NCBI GenBank assembly: GCA_902768125.1
Contig: CACXKA010000007.1
Span: 62,001-126,000, forward strand
DNA from: an uncultured Bacteroidales bacterium
GTDB taxonomy: Bacteria; Bacteroidota; Bacteroidia; Bacteroidales; Bacteroidaceae
Direction of reading: 5' to 3'
DNA: 64,000 nt
A program made the translations under genes and the position numbers. Numbering within the stretch: the first letter of the stretch is position 1; each line of letters starts with the position of its first letter. Shown here one piece after another: positions 24,462-32,368 of this stretch. Under the pieces are notes generated by a model, which saw nothing but the letters and a program-made list of their open reading frames with translations, ran no database searches and was not told where the DNA came from.

Positions 24462-25948
24462 TACTTGATATTATCCACCCATGTGAACAAACGGCTCCAA
24501 CGAACGCCATGTGATTTCCCGTAACGGTCGGTTATCAACGAGAGCCAGATAAAGAGCGGTTTGCCCACCACGTGGTCTTCTGGCACAAAGCCCCAATAAC
24601 GGCTGTCTGCCGAGTTGTGGCGGTTGTCACCCATCATCCAGTAGTAATCCATTTTGAAGGTGTATTCGTCAGTTTGCTTGCCGTTGATGAATATCTTACC
24701 GTCTTTCACCTCCAGTTGGTTATTCTCATACACACGGATTGGGCGTTCGTAGATGGGAAGATTGTCGAGGGTCAGTTTCACATTCTTGCCTTTTGCTGGA
24801 ATCCAGATAGGACCATAGTTGTCGCGTGTCCAACCGTACTGACGATTGAGCGGATATAGGTTGCCCCAATAACCATCCTTGATCTCGACCACGCTGTCAC
24901 AAAACTCCTTATTGGCTTTCAGTGCCTCCACGGCCATGTGAGTGAGTGGAATGCCTTGGTTGTGGTCAAGAATCTTGTCACGATCTTCATCGCTGATGTT
25001 CAGCTCGTCACACATATCATCGTTGAGCACTTGGCTGTTACGCGTGTAGACCTTATAATTGAATTGTGCAAAAGTGGGTGTTTCCTGCTTCTTACCATCC
25101 ACGTAGATGATCTTGTCCTTGATTTCCAAAGTCTGACCAGGCAATCCCACACAACGCTTCACGTAATTCTCACGACGGTCAGCAGGGCGAGTCGTCACAC
25201 TACCATAGATATTGGTCTTGGTTTCCACAATCTGTTTACCAATACCATAGAGCTGATCCCACATCTTTTGCTGTTCTTCGGCAGGGAGTGTTTCCATCAG
25301 CGGCACCTCATATCCTTGCTCACTGGCAGCCATACATCCCTCTTGATAGCAGAGGCTGTAGAAATCTCCGTTGTAATTGATTGCCACTGTGTCACCAGCA
25401 GGATAGTTGAACACCACGATATCGCCATATTCCACCTTGCCAAACCCCTTCACACGACGATATTCCCATTGTGGCCATTCGATATAAGACTTGCAATTCA
25501 GCATCGGAATGGTGTGCTGTGTCAGCGGCATCGTCAATGGCGTTTGTGGAATGCGAGGACCATAACTCATCTTGCTCACCAAGAGGAAGTCGCCCGTCAT
25601 CAGCGTTTTTTCCAACGAAGAAGATGGTATCTGGTAGTTCTGGAAAAAGAAGTTATTGACGAAATAGACAGCTACCAACGCAAACACAATGGCATCCACC
25701 CAACTCATGATGGTACGTGCGATGTCGCTTTCCAATTCTTTCCACCAAGTCCATTTTATTTTCTTGCTGATATAGGCATCATAGATGAATGGAACGACAA
25801 TCAGTCCCCACCATGATTTCACCCAAAAGAGGAAAGCCAGGTAGCAGAGGGTTGCTATACCAAATTTCACCCATTTCCATCCTGCCCATGCAGGTTTTCC
25901 GTTCTCACCCGAACGGGTCTTCTTGAAATCTTTATAATTGAATCCCAT
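24461..25948 (-). CDS. lepB: Signal peptidase I (long Bacteroidetes form)
   Basis: A 495-residue inner-membrane enzyme that removes signal peptides from exported proteins. N-terminal hydrophobic segments lie at about 30-65 and 85-105. The catalytic Ser is in IPSSSLEKTLMTGD (the Ser before Leu), the general-base Lys in NYVKRCVGLPGQTLEI, and the C-terminal box YWMMGDNRHNSADSRYWG is intact. It is longer than the E. coli enzyme because of an insertion between the Ser and Lys boxes, typical of Bacteroidales. It lies 10 nt after dapB. Confidence 0.95.
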   Translation of the reverse strand: MGFNYKDFKKTRSGENGKPAWAGWKWVKFGIATLCYLAFLFWVKSWWGLIVVPFIYDAYISKKIKWTWWKELESDIARTIMSWVDAIVFALVAVYFVNNFFFQNYQIPSSSLEKTLMTGDFLLVSKMSYGPRIPQTPLTMPLTQHTIPMLNCKSYIEWPQWEYRRVKGFGKVEYGDIVVFNYPAGDTVAINYNGDFYSLCYQEGCMAASEQGYEVPLMETLPAEEQQKMWDQLYGIGKQIVETKTNIYGSVTTRPADRRENYVKRCVGLPGQTLEIKDKIIYVDGKKQETPTFAQFNYKVYTRNSQVLNDDMCDELNISDEDRDKILDHNQGIPLTHMAVEALKANKEFCDSVVEIKDGYWGNLYPLNRQYGWTRDNYGPIWIPAKGKNVKLTLDNLPIYERPIRVYENNQLEVKDGKIFINGKQTDEYTFKMDYYWMMGDNRHNSADSRYWGFVPEDHVVGKPLFIWLSLITDRYGKSHGVRWSRLFTWVDNIK

Positions 25949-25958
25949 AATGCTATGC

Positions 25959-26714
25959 TTAGAACTTGAAAAGGTCGTCTGTTGTTAGCAGTCCTTCATG
26001 CTGAGCCGTGAATTCTGCTGCGATGACAGCACCGAGTGCGAAACCCTGACGAGAGTGCGCATCATGTGTGATGGTGATTTGGTCTGCCTCGCTGTTCCAT
26101 GTAATTGAATGAATGCCGGGCACTTCGCCGCGACGGATAGAACTGATAGGCAACAAATCGGCAGCCACCTCATCACTTCCCTCTACGGTTCCGTCAGGCT
26201 GTTGCAAATAGCCCATTGTCCAGTCTTTTTTTCTGTCCAGACGTTCCACAATCTGCTCAGCCAGCGTAATGCCTGTACCCGATGGATGGTCAAGTTTATG
26301 GATGTGGTGCGTCTCCTCTTCCTTTACGTCATATTGGGGGAACTGGTTCATGATGCTTGCCAGATACTTGTTGATGGCACTGAAGATTGCCACGCCAATC
26401 GAATAGTTGCTTGCCCAGAAAAGAGTCTTGCCCCCTTCGCTACAAGCTTTCTTCACATCATCTCCATGCTCTTTCAGCCAACCTGTGCTACCGCTCACCA
26501 CTTTCACTCCCGCCTTCCAAGCTTTCAGGTAGTTGCCGTATGCAGTTTGTGGGGTGGTGAACTCGATGGCGACATCCGCACTGGCAAATGCCTCGCTTTC
26601 GAAGTCCTCTTGGTTGTCAATGTCGATAATGCTCACGATCTCGTGACCGCGATTCAAGGCAATCTGCTCAATCATCTTGCCCATCTTTCCGTATCCTATC
26701 AGTGCTATTTTCAT
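25959..26714 (-). CDS. dapB: 4-hydroxy-tetrahydrodipicolinate reductase
   Basis: A 251-residue NAD(P)H-dependent enzyme of the diaminopimelate/lysine pathway. N-terminal dinucleotide motif ALIGYGKMGKMIE, catalytic ETHHIHKLDHPSGTG (His-His and Lys), and the C-terminal FALGAVIAAEF. I start at the ATG at 26714 (MKIALIGYG). First gene of the dapB-lepB-WbqC operon, with its own promoter divergent from the DUF2851 gene. Confidence 0.96.
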   Translation of the reverse strand: MKIALIGYGKMGKMIEQIALNRGHEIVSIIDIDNQEDFESEAFASADVAIEFTTPQTAYGNYLKAWKAGVKVVSGSTGWLKEHGDDVKKACSEGGKTLFWASNYSIGVAIFSAINKYLASIMNQFPQYDVKEEETHHIHKLDHPSGTGITLAEQIVERLDRKKDWTMGYLQQPDGTVEGSDEVAADLLPISSIRRGEVPGIHSITWNSEADQITITHDAHSRQGFALGAVIAAEFTAQHEGLLTTDDLFKF

Positions 26715-26758
26715 TGTTTCAGTTCGTTGTTTTTGATCTATTGATTGAAAAAACACTG

Positions 26759-26766
26759 CAAAGATA
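26759..26766 (-). promoter_or_regulatory. dapB operon promoter, -7 box
   Basis: The minus strand reads TATCTTTG, 45 nt before the dapB ATG. It is back-to-back with the DUF2851 promoter. Confidence 0.7.
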
Positions 26767-26787
26767 GGGATTTTTCTCTTTTTTGTG

Positions 26788-26795
26788 TACCTTTG
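26788..26795 (+). promoter_or_regulatory. Promoter -7 box of the DUF2851 gene
   Basis: TACCTTTG, 23 nt before the ATG at 26818. The two divergent -7 boxes are 21 bp apart. Confidence 0.7.
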
Positions 26796-26817
26796 AACAA
26801 AATTTAATGCAAAAACA

Positions 26818-28122
26818 ATGGAACAACTGTTGCATTATGTGTGGAAACACAAGATTTTACCGTTGTGCGAGTTACGTACGACGGATGGTCGATGCGTGGA
26901 GGTGTTGAATCCTGGACGGCACAATACGAATGCAGGACCAGACTTTCTGGATGCGAAAGTGAAACTGGATGGTACGGTTTGGGTGGGGAATGTTGAGATT
27001 CACCAACGAACCAGTGATTGGTTTCGTCATCATCACGACCAAGATGTAGCCTATGAGAACATCATCCTGCATGTGGCTGAAGAGATTGATCAGAAATTAT
27101 TCTATCCCAATGGACAGGAGATTCCCCAGCTGCAACTCTCGGTTCCTGCTTATGTGAGGGACAACTATGAGAAATTGAGCCGCAATGATGGGAACCCTCG
27201 TTGTCGAGAAGTGGTGGGTTCGCTTTCTACGTTTCTGATACATAATTGGATGACCTCTCTGACCTTGGAACGCTTCGAGGAACGTACCCGCCAGATTCTG
27301 CAACGTCGTGAGGCACTTGACAAGAATTGGGAGGACACCCTTTTCGTCACCCTTGCTCGCAATTTTGGTTTTGGCATCAATGGTGATGCGTTTGAGCAAT
27401 GGGCACATTCCATTCCGATGAGTGCAGTGGGCAAACATCGTGATAACCTTTTCCAGATAGAGGCAATATTTTTCGGACAAGCAGGGCTGTTGGAAGAAGA
27501 TATCATGGATGATTACTATTTGAAACTTCAAAAGGAATACCGCTATCTTCGTCAGAAGTTCACCCTCACTCCGATTGAAGCCAAAAGATGGAAGTTCCTC
27601 CGTCTGCGACCCCAGAACTTTCCGCACATCCGCATTGCTCAACTTGCGATGCTCTACTATGAACAACGGCTCAATCTATCACGATTGCTCAATGCTGAGA
27701 ATCTTACAGAGGTAAATGCTTTGTTGCTTACCCATGTGAGTGACTATTGGCGCACTCATTACACATTTGGCGGAAAGGAGACCAAGCCGGTTGAGAAACT
27801 GCTTTCCCCTGCTTCCATCGAACTCATCGTTATCAACAGCGTCGCACCCATTCTCTTTGCTTACGGTAAATACAAATCCGACCAAGCCTTGTGCGACCGT
27901 GCTTTCTCTCTTTGGGAACAGCTCAAAGCAGAGAACAATGCCATCATCCGCAATTGGGCAGCGGCGGGTGTGCTTTGCGAGAATGCGGCTGATAGCCAAG
28001 CCCTCATTCAGTTGCATCACCAATATTGCCTACGTCGTGATTGTCTGCGTTGCCAGTTTGGCTACGAATACCTCCGTCGTACACCTGACTTCCTCCGCGA
28101 GCATGAAGAAAAGAAGGATTGA
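26818..28122 (+). CDS. DUF2851 family protein
   Basis: A 434-residue cytoplasmic protein without a signal peptide. It matches the DUF2851 family: N-terminal LLHYVWKHKILP, the conserved VLNPGRHNTNAGPDFLDAKVKL and VGNVEIHQRTSDWFRHHHDQD, and a Cys-rich C-terminus CLRRDCLRCQFGYEYL. The PDF/NVEIH block resembles nuclease-like metal centres, but function is not established. It ends 30 nt before a convergent tRNA. Confidence 0.85.
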   Translation: MEQLLHYVWKHKILPLCELRTTDGRCVEVLNPGRHNTNAGPDFLDAKVKLDGTVWVGNVEIHQRTSDWFRHHHDQDVAYENIILHVAEEIDQKLFYPNGQEIPQLQLSVPAYVRDNYEKLSRNDGNPRCREVVGSLSTFLIHNWMTSLTLERFEERTRQILQRREALDKNWEDTLFVTLARNFGFGINGDAFEQWAHSIPMSAVGKHRDNLFQIEAIFFGQAGLLEEDIMDDYYLKLQKEYRYLRQKFTLTPIEAKRWKFLRLRPQNFPHIRIAQLAMLYYEQRLNLSRLLNAENLTEVNALLLTHVSDYWRTHYTFGGKETKPVEKLLSPASIELIVINSVAPILFAYGKYKSDQALCDRAFSLWEQLKAENNAIIRNWAAAGVLCENAADSQALIQLHHQYCLRRDCLRCQFGYEYLRRTPDFLREHEEKKD

Positions 28123-28151
28123 CGTCGAGTGAAGCCAACCCTTCTCGCTTG

Positions 28152-28224
28152 CACGGGGTGAGGGACTCGAACCCCCGACCCTCGGTTTTGGAGACCGATA
28201 TTCTACCAACTAAACTAACCCCGT
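28152..28224 (-). tRNA. tRNA-Trp (CCA anticodon)
   Basis: The minus strand folds as a standard cloverleaf: acceptor ACGGGGT/ACCCCGT, anticodon loop CTCCAAA within ATCGGT..ACCGAG, T-loop GTTCGAGTC, discriminator G. CCA is not encoded directly at the 3' end. Confidence 0.95.
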
Positions 28225-28231
28225 GTGCTGG

Positions 28232-28303
28232 TAGCTCCACCGGGAATCGAACCCGGATCTAATCTTTAGGAGAGATTTGTTCTATCCATTGAACTATGGG
28301 GCC
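28232..28303 (-). tRNA. tRNA-Arg (CCT anticodon)
   Basis: The minus strand has anticodon stem AATCT/AGATT with loop CTCCTAA, D-arm GTTCAATGGATAGAAC and T-arm CCGGG/CCCGG. CCA is encoded immediately after (28231-28229). The acceptor pairs GGCCCCA with TGGAGCT, which leaves a C4-A69 mismatch and a G1-U72 wobble, unusual for a working tRNA. It lies 7 nt upstream of tRNA-Trp. Confidence 0.9.
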
Positions 28304-28428
28304 ATCAGTTTCTAAAGCGGGTGCAAAGGTAAGGAAAAAAAATGACAATTGACGATGGAGGATTGACAATTTTTTGGTTTAGATGATGAATTATCGGTGA
28401 TTAATAGTTTATTATCAATTAAAAGTAC

Positions 28429-28436
28429 TACCTTTG
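28429..28436 (+). promoter_or_regulatory. Nucleoside kinase promoter, -7 box
   Basis: TACCTTTG, 39 nt before the ATG at 28476, which supports the short N-terminus of the protein. Confidence 0.65.
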
Positions 28437-28475
28437 GGGCGATAAACCTAAATTTCCAAAACCATTCATTATTTC

Positions 28476-29594
28476 ATGAGCGCATCAGCACCTATTATCA
28501 TCAATAACCGTAGCTCCGAGGAATTTGAAGTCAATGGAGCCTTCATGAAGATTTCGAAGCAAATCAAGTCCGAAATAGCGGGAAAGACACTTGACGAAGC
28601 GATTCAACTCCTTGTCAGCAAAGTTGATGGCAAAAATCTTTTCACCAAACGCCTCAAAGTTGTCTGCCACTCCATCGGTACGATGAACCGCATCATTGAT
28701 GAGGGAGATGCCGAGAAGTTGGTCAAGATTTCCGAAGCCTTGATGGGGCGTGGCATCGAGCTTGTTGGCAGAGCCATCAGTGAGCGTCCAGCTGTGCGAG
28801 TGGTGCTCATTGCGGGTCCTTCATCGAGTGGCAAGACCACCTTCAGCAAGAAACTCTGCGTGGCGTTGGAACAGCATGGTTTGACGGTTAAATGTCTTTC
28901 TTTGGACGATTATTATGTTGATCGTGAGTTGACCCCTCTGGATGAGAATGGTGAATACGACTACGAGCACCTCCATGCTATCAATGTGGCGCTCTTCCAA
29001 CAGCATTTCTCTCAGTTGCTTGAGGGCAAGGAGATAGAGCTGCCCCGCTATGATTTCACTCAGGGAAAGAGTTGCTCAAGCGGCAACCGCATCCATCTTA
29101 CCGATCAAACCGTTTTGATTATGGAAGGTATTCATGCGCTCAATCCACTCTTGACGGGTTCTCTCCCTTCAGAGGCTCTTTTCCGCATTTACATCTCAGG
29201 ACTCACCGTTGCGAAGAATGATGATGGCACCTATTTCCCCACTACCGACAATCGTGTAATCCGCCGTATGGTGCGTGATGCTCAGTTCCGCAACACCACA
29301 GCGTCTGAGACCCTTGCTCGTTGGCCTTCTGTGCGTCGGGGAGAGGAGAAATGGATTGTTCCTTTTCAGCAGAATGCCGATGTGAATTTCTGTACGGCTT
29401 TCCAATACGAACTTGCTGTGCTCAAGCAGAAAGCCCTCCCACTCTTGAAGGATGTGGCTGAGGATGACCTCAATTACAAAGAAGCGAAACGCTTGAAGTG
29501 GGTGTTAAACCATTTCCGTGACATTCCGCTCGACTTGCTTCCCCCTTACTCCCTTCTTCGTGAGTTCATGGGAGGTAGTGCCTTTGAGTACTAA
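28476..29594 (+). CDS. Uridine kinase-like nucleoside kinase, short form
   Basis: A 372-residue protein. The P-loop kinase domain begins near residue 105 (Walker A LIAGPSSSGKTTF) and includes SLDDYYVDRE, YDYEHLHAINV and VLIMEGIHALNP, the phosphoribulokinase/uridine kinase pattern. It probably phosphorylates a nucleoside in salvage. The usual Bacteroidales homologue is, as I recall, about 550 residues with an N-terminal TGS/threonyl-tRNA-synthetase-like region. Here only about 100 residues precede the kinase, and the promoter position shows this is not a miscalled start. Confidence 0.85.
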   Translation: MSASAPIIINNRSSEEFEVNGAFMKISKQIKSEIAGKTLDEAIQLLVSKVDGKNLFTKRLKVVCHSIGTMNRIIDEGDAEKLVKISEALMGRGIELVGRAISERPAVRVVLIAGPSSSGKTTFSKKLCVALEQHGLTVKCLSLDDYYVDRELTPLDENGEYDYEHLHAINVALFQQHFSQLLEGKEIELPRYDFTQGKSCSSGNRIHLTDQTVLIMEGIHALNPLLTGSLPSEALFRIYISGLTVAKNDDGTYFPTTDNRVIRRMVRDAQFRNTTASETLARWPSVRRGEEKWIVPFQQNADVNFCTAFQYELAVLKQKALPLLKDVAEDDLNYKEAKRLKWVLNHFRDIPLDLLPPYSLLREFMGGSAFEY

Positions 29595-29600
29595 CTTCGT

Positions 29601-30458
29601 TTAGGAGATTCTTTTGATTTTTCTTTGGATTCCCACATAAATCAGCAGTAATACGTTCATCATCAGAGCATAGATGATGGCGGGGATGGCGATGGTTTCA
29701 TTGTTGAAAACCAATGGGCTGCAAGCCACAGTGATGGCTTGAGCCGCATTCTGCATGCCCACCTCAATGACGATGGTGCGACGTTCAGCACCCTTCAGTC
29801 GGAAAAGATAGGATAGAAGGGCACCTCCACTCATGGCGAGCAGGATGAGCACGGTGATGCAGAATCCGAGTGAAGGAAACTCCCGCACGATGGTCTCTTT
29901 GTGTTGGAGGAAGAACACCGTGGCAAGGAGGATGAGTGCAGGAAAAGCACCTCGTTTCAGTACGTTGTGGATACGATTTGCAACGGATGTCCATTTCATG
30001 CCAACTCCAAGTCCGATGAGGATGGGCACAGCCATCAAGACAATATTCTGCATGAGCAGGTTGCCCACTGGCAGGTGCACGTCAGCCCCTGTGCCAATGG
30101 AAGCCGTCACCCACGCCATAATGAGGGGCACGGTGAAGAGAGTGATGATGGAACTGCATGCCGTCAAGGTGACGGAGAGTGCCACATCGCCTCGGGCGAG
30201 CATCGAAAACACATTGCTCGAACTGCCGCCAGGGCTGCAGGCAATGAGCATGATGCCGAGGAAAAAGAGGGCTTCGAGGTGGAATATATATCCTACTGCC
30301 CAAGCGATGAGGGGCAAGAGGATGATTTGTCCGATGATACCTGCAAGCACAGGCAGGGGACGTTGGAGAATCAGCTGGAAATCATGGGGACGCAACGTGA
30401 GTCCGAGGTCGAACATCAGCAACGTCAGAATGGGTAATACAATAAAGATGGTATTCAT
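29601..30458 (-). CDS. Bile acid:sodium symporter (BASS) family transporter
   Basis: A 285-residue inner-membrane protein with eight to nine predicted helices. The family motif LIACSPGGSSSNVFSMLARGDVALS is present, and a second crossover region reads VIEVGMQNAAQAI. Members import organic anions with sodium; the substrate cannot be read. It follows dgt in the same direction (39 nt gap) and may be cotranscribed. It is convergent with the kinase gene, 6 nt apart. Confidence 0.88.
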   Translation of the reverse strand: MNTIFIVLPILTLLMFDLGLTLRPHDFQLILQRPLPVLAGIIGQIILLPLIAWAVGYIFHLEALFFLGIMLIACSPGGSSSNVFSMLARGDVALSVTLTACSSIITLFTVPLIMAWVTASIGTGADVHLPVGNLLMQNIVLMAVPILIGLGVGMKWTSVANRIHNVLKRGAFPALILLATVFFLQHKETIVREFPSLGFCITVLILLAMSGGALLSYLFRLKGAERRTIVIEVGMQNAAQAITVACSPLVFNNETIAIPAIIYALMMNVLLLIYVGIQRKIKRIS

Positions 30459-30497
30459 TATTTCAATCTTTTAACCTTCAACTCTACACTTTCAACT

Positions 30498-31811
30498 TTA
30501 AATCATCGGCAGGCTTTCACCATTAATCTTGCGATAGAGGTCGAGAGCAAACACGTCGGTCATGCCTGAGAGGTAGTCAAGCACAGCCATGATGCGCACA
30601 TACGTGTCTTGGCTATCCACCTCATATTGAGACGATACGCGATCGAGCAACAGGCGGCTGTAAGCGTGGTTCGGGTTCATCACCGCATGGATGAAGAGCC
30701 CCATGAGGGTGTAGATGATTTTGTAACCCGCCAGTTCTGTATCCACCACGTCGCGACTACGATAAATGCGACTATTCGCCACTTTCACGCAGGCTTGATA
30801 AGCATCGTGTACAAGTGGATAGGAGTGGTCAATGAGCGACTTCTCGAATGCACCGTTGAGGATGGCTTCCTCGTTCTCCACAAACACGCGGACACACTCC
30901 TTTTCCAGTTCTCCAATCGCACAGGAGCGAAAATACACCACCTGCTCATTCAGGTCTGTCGTTTCAAAAGCCCTTTCAATGATGTGCTCACGACGTTCTG
31001 GCGACACGAAGCCCAGCATGAGGTCGCGCGTCTCCTCGAAAGAGAGAATCTTGAGTTTATGCGCATCCTCTATGTCCATGATTTCGTAGCAGATGTCGTC
31101 GGCCGCCTCCACCAGATAGGCGAGGGGATGACGGTGCCAGCCCTTGGTGGAACGAGTGATGCCAAGTTCGGTGGCAATGCGTTCGTAGAGGGGTTGCTCT
31201 TGGGTGAAATAGCCAAACTTCTGTTTGGTTGCCTCAATGGCTGGGAAAGGATACTTCACGATGCTGGCAAGGGTGGAATAGGTGAGGACGAAACCGCCGA
31301 CACGCCTTCCTTTGAACTGATGGGTCAGTAGGCGAAATGCGTTGGCATTACCGTCGAAATGCGTGATGTCTGCCCATTGCTCAGGAGTGAGTTGTCCTTT
31401 GTATTTGATGCCCTCGCCTTCGCTGAAATAGGAAGCAATGGCACGTTCGCCTGAGTGTCCGAAAGGAGGGTTGCCCATGTCGTGAGCCAGACAGGCTGCT
31501 GACACGATGGAGCCAATCTCTGTGAACAGAGTGCCGTTGAGTTCTGGGTGGCGTTCCATCAACCGATGTGCCACATCATCGCCAAGACTGCGTCCCACAC
31601 TTGCCACTTCCAGCGAGTGAGTCAGTCGGTTGTGTACAAACACACTGCCAGGCAGCGGAAACACTTGAGTCTTGTTCTGCATGCGGCGGAAGGGGGCAGA
31701 GAAGATGAGACGGTCGTAGTCACGCTTGAATTCGGTGCGGTCGTCGTTCTTGTTCAGATGCAGGTGCTCCTGTCCGAGTCGTTTATTTGAGATAAGTTTT
31801 TGCCAGTTCAT
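30498..31811 (-). CDS. dgt: dGTP triphosphohydrolase (dGTPase)
   Basis: A 437-residue HD-domain enzyme that splits dGTP to deoxyguanosine and triphosphate and so helps control dNTP pools. Motifs: DDRTEFKRDYDRLIFSAPFR, NRLTHSLEVASVGRSLG (first His), ACLAHDMGNPPFGHSGERAI (HD and nearby ligands) and EAADDICYEIMDIEDA. A TAACTTTG -7 box lies only 5-12 nt before the ATG at 31811, so the mRNA may be nearly leaderless. It is divergent from dut, another nucleotide-pool enzyme. Confidence 0.94.
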   Translation of the reverse strand: MNWQKLISNKRLGQEHLHLNKNDDRTEFKRDYDRLIFSAPFRRMQNKTQVFPLPGSVFVHNRLTHSLEVASVGRSLGDDVAHRLMERHPELNGTLFTEIGSIVSAACLAHDMGNPPFGHSGERAIASYFSEGEGIKYKGQLTPEQWADITHFDGNANAFRLLTHQFKGRRVGGFVLTYSTLASIVKYPFPAIEATKQKFGYFTQEQPLYERIATELGITRSTKGWHRHPLAYLVEAADDICYEIMDIEDAHKLKILSFEETRDLMLGFVSPERREHIIERAFETTDLNEQVVYFRSCAIGELEKECVRVFVENEEAILNGAFEKSLIDHSYPLVHDAYQACVKVANSRIYRSRDVVDTELAGYKIIYTLMGLFIHAVMNPNHAYSRLLLDRVSSQYEVDSQDTYVRIMAVLDYLSGMTDVFALDLYRKINGESLPMI

Positions 31812-31815
31812 GGCG

Positions 31816-31823
31816 CAAAGTTA
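31816..31823 (-). promoter_or_regulatory. dgt promoter, -7 box abutting the start codon
   Basis: The minus strand reads TAACTTTG and ends 4 nt before the ATG. With the usual spacing, transcription would start at or within a few bases of the start codon. Confidence 0.6.
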
Positions 31824-31877
31824 GGAATTTTTCGGAAATCTTAACTCTTAATTCTTAATTCTTAATTGAAAAATCAT

Positions 31878-31885
31878 TACCTTTG
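31878..31885 (+). promoter_or_regulatory. dut operon promoter, -7 box
   Basis: TACCTTTG, 11 nt before the first ATG at 31897. It is preceded by tandem CTTAATT repeats (31846-31866). Confidence 0.65.
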
Positions 31886-31896
31886 CATCAAATTTA

Positions 31897-32337
31897 ATGT
31901 TTATGGAAGTAAAAATCATCAATAAGTCGCACCATCCACTGCCTGCTTATGCCACTCCTCAGTCGGCTGGCATGGATTTACGTGCCAATCTCGACGAGCC
32001 GATCACCTTGGCTCCATTAGCTCGCACACTTGTTCCCACAGGACTTTTCATGGCGTTGCCTGCTGGCTACGAGGCACAAGTTCGCCCCCGTTCTGGTTTG
32101 GCAATCAAGAAGGGCATCACGGTGCTGAACACGCCAGGCACTATCGATGCAGATTATCGTGGTGAGGTGTGTGTCATTCTGGTCAATCTCTCCAATGAAC
32201 CATTTGTTATCAACGATGGTGAACGTATTGCGCAGATGGTGATTGCCAAGCACGAGCAACCTGCCCTTGTGGAGGTGGAGGTGCTGGACGAGACCGAGCG
32301 TGGCGCTGGTGGTTTCGGACATAGCGGCGTGAAGTGA
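31897..32337 (+). CDS. dut: dUTP diphosphatase
   Basis: A 146-residue trimeric dUTPase that keeps uracil out of DNA and supplies dUMP. All five motifs are visible: [41 protein letters not shown] and [14 protein letters not shown] at 31897 or 31903 are both possible; the second gives the usual MEVKIINKS. First gene of the dut-TPR-DUF4292-EnvC-like operon. Confidence 0.96.
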   Translation: MFMEVKIINKSHHPLPAYATPQSAGMDLRANLDEPITLAPLARTLVPTGLFMALPAGYEAQVRPRSGLAIKKGITVLNTPGTIDADYRGEVCVILVNLSNEPFVINDGERIAQMVIAKHEQPALVEVEVLDETERGAGGFGHSGVK

Positions 32338-32368
32338 TAGACTTTTAAGTACCATTCAGGTAGACGCG

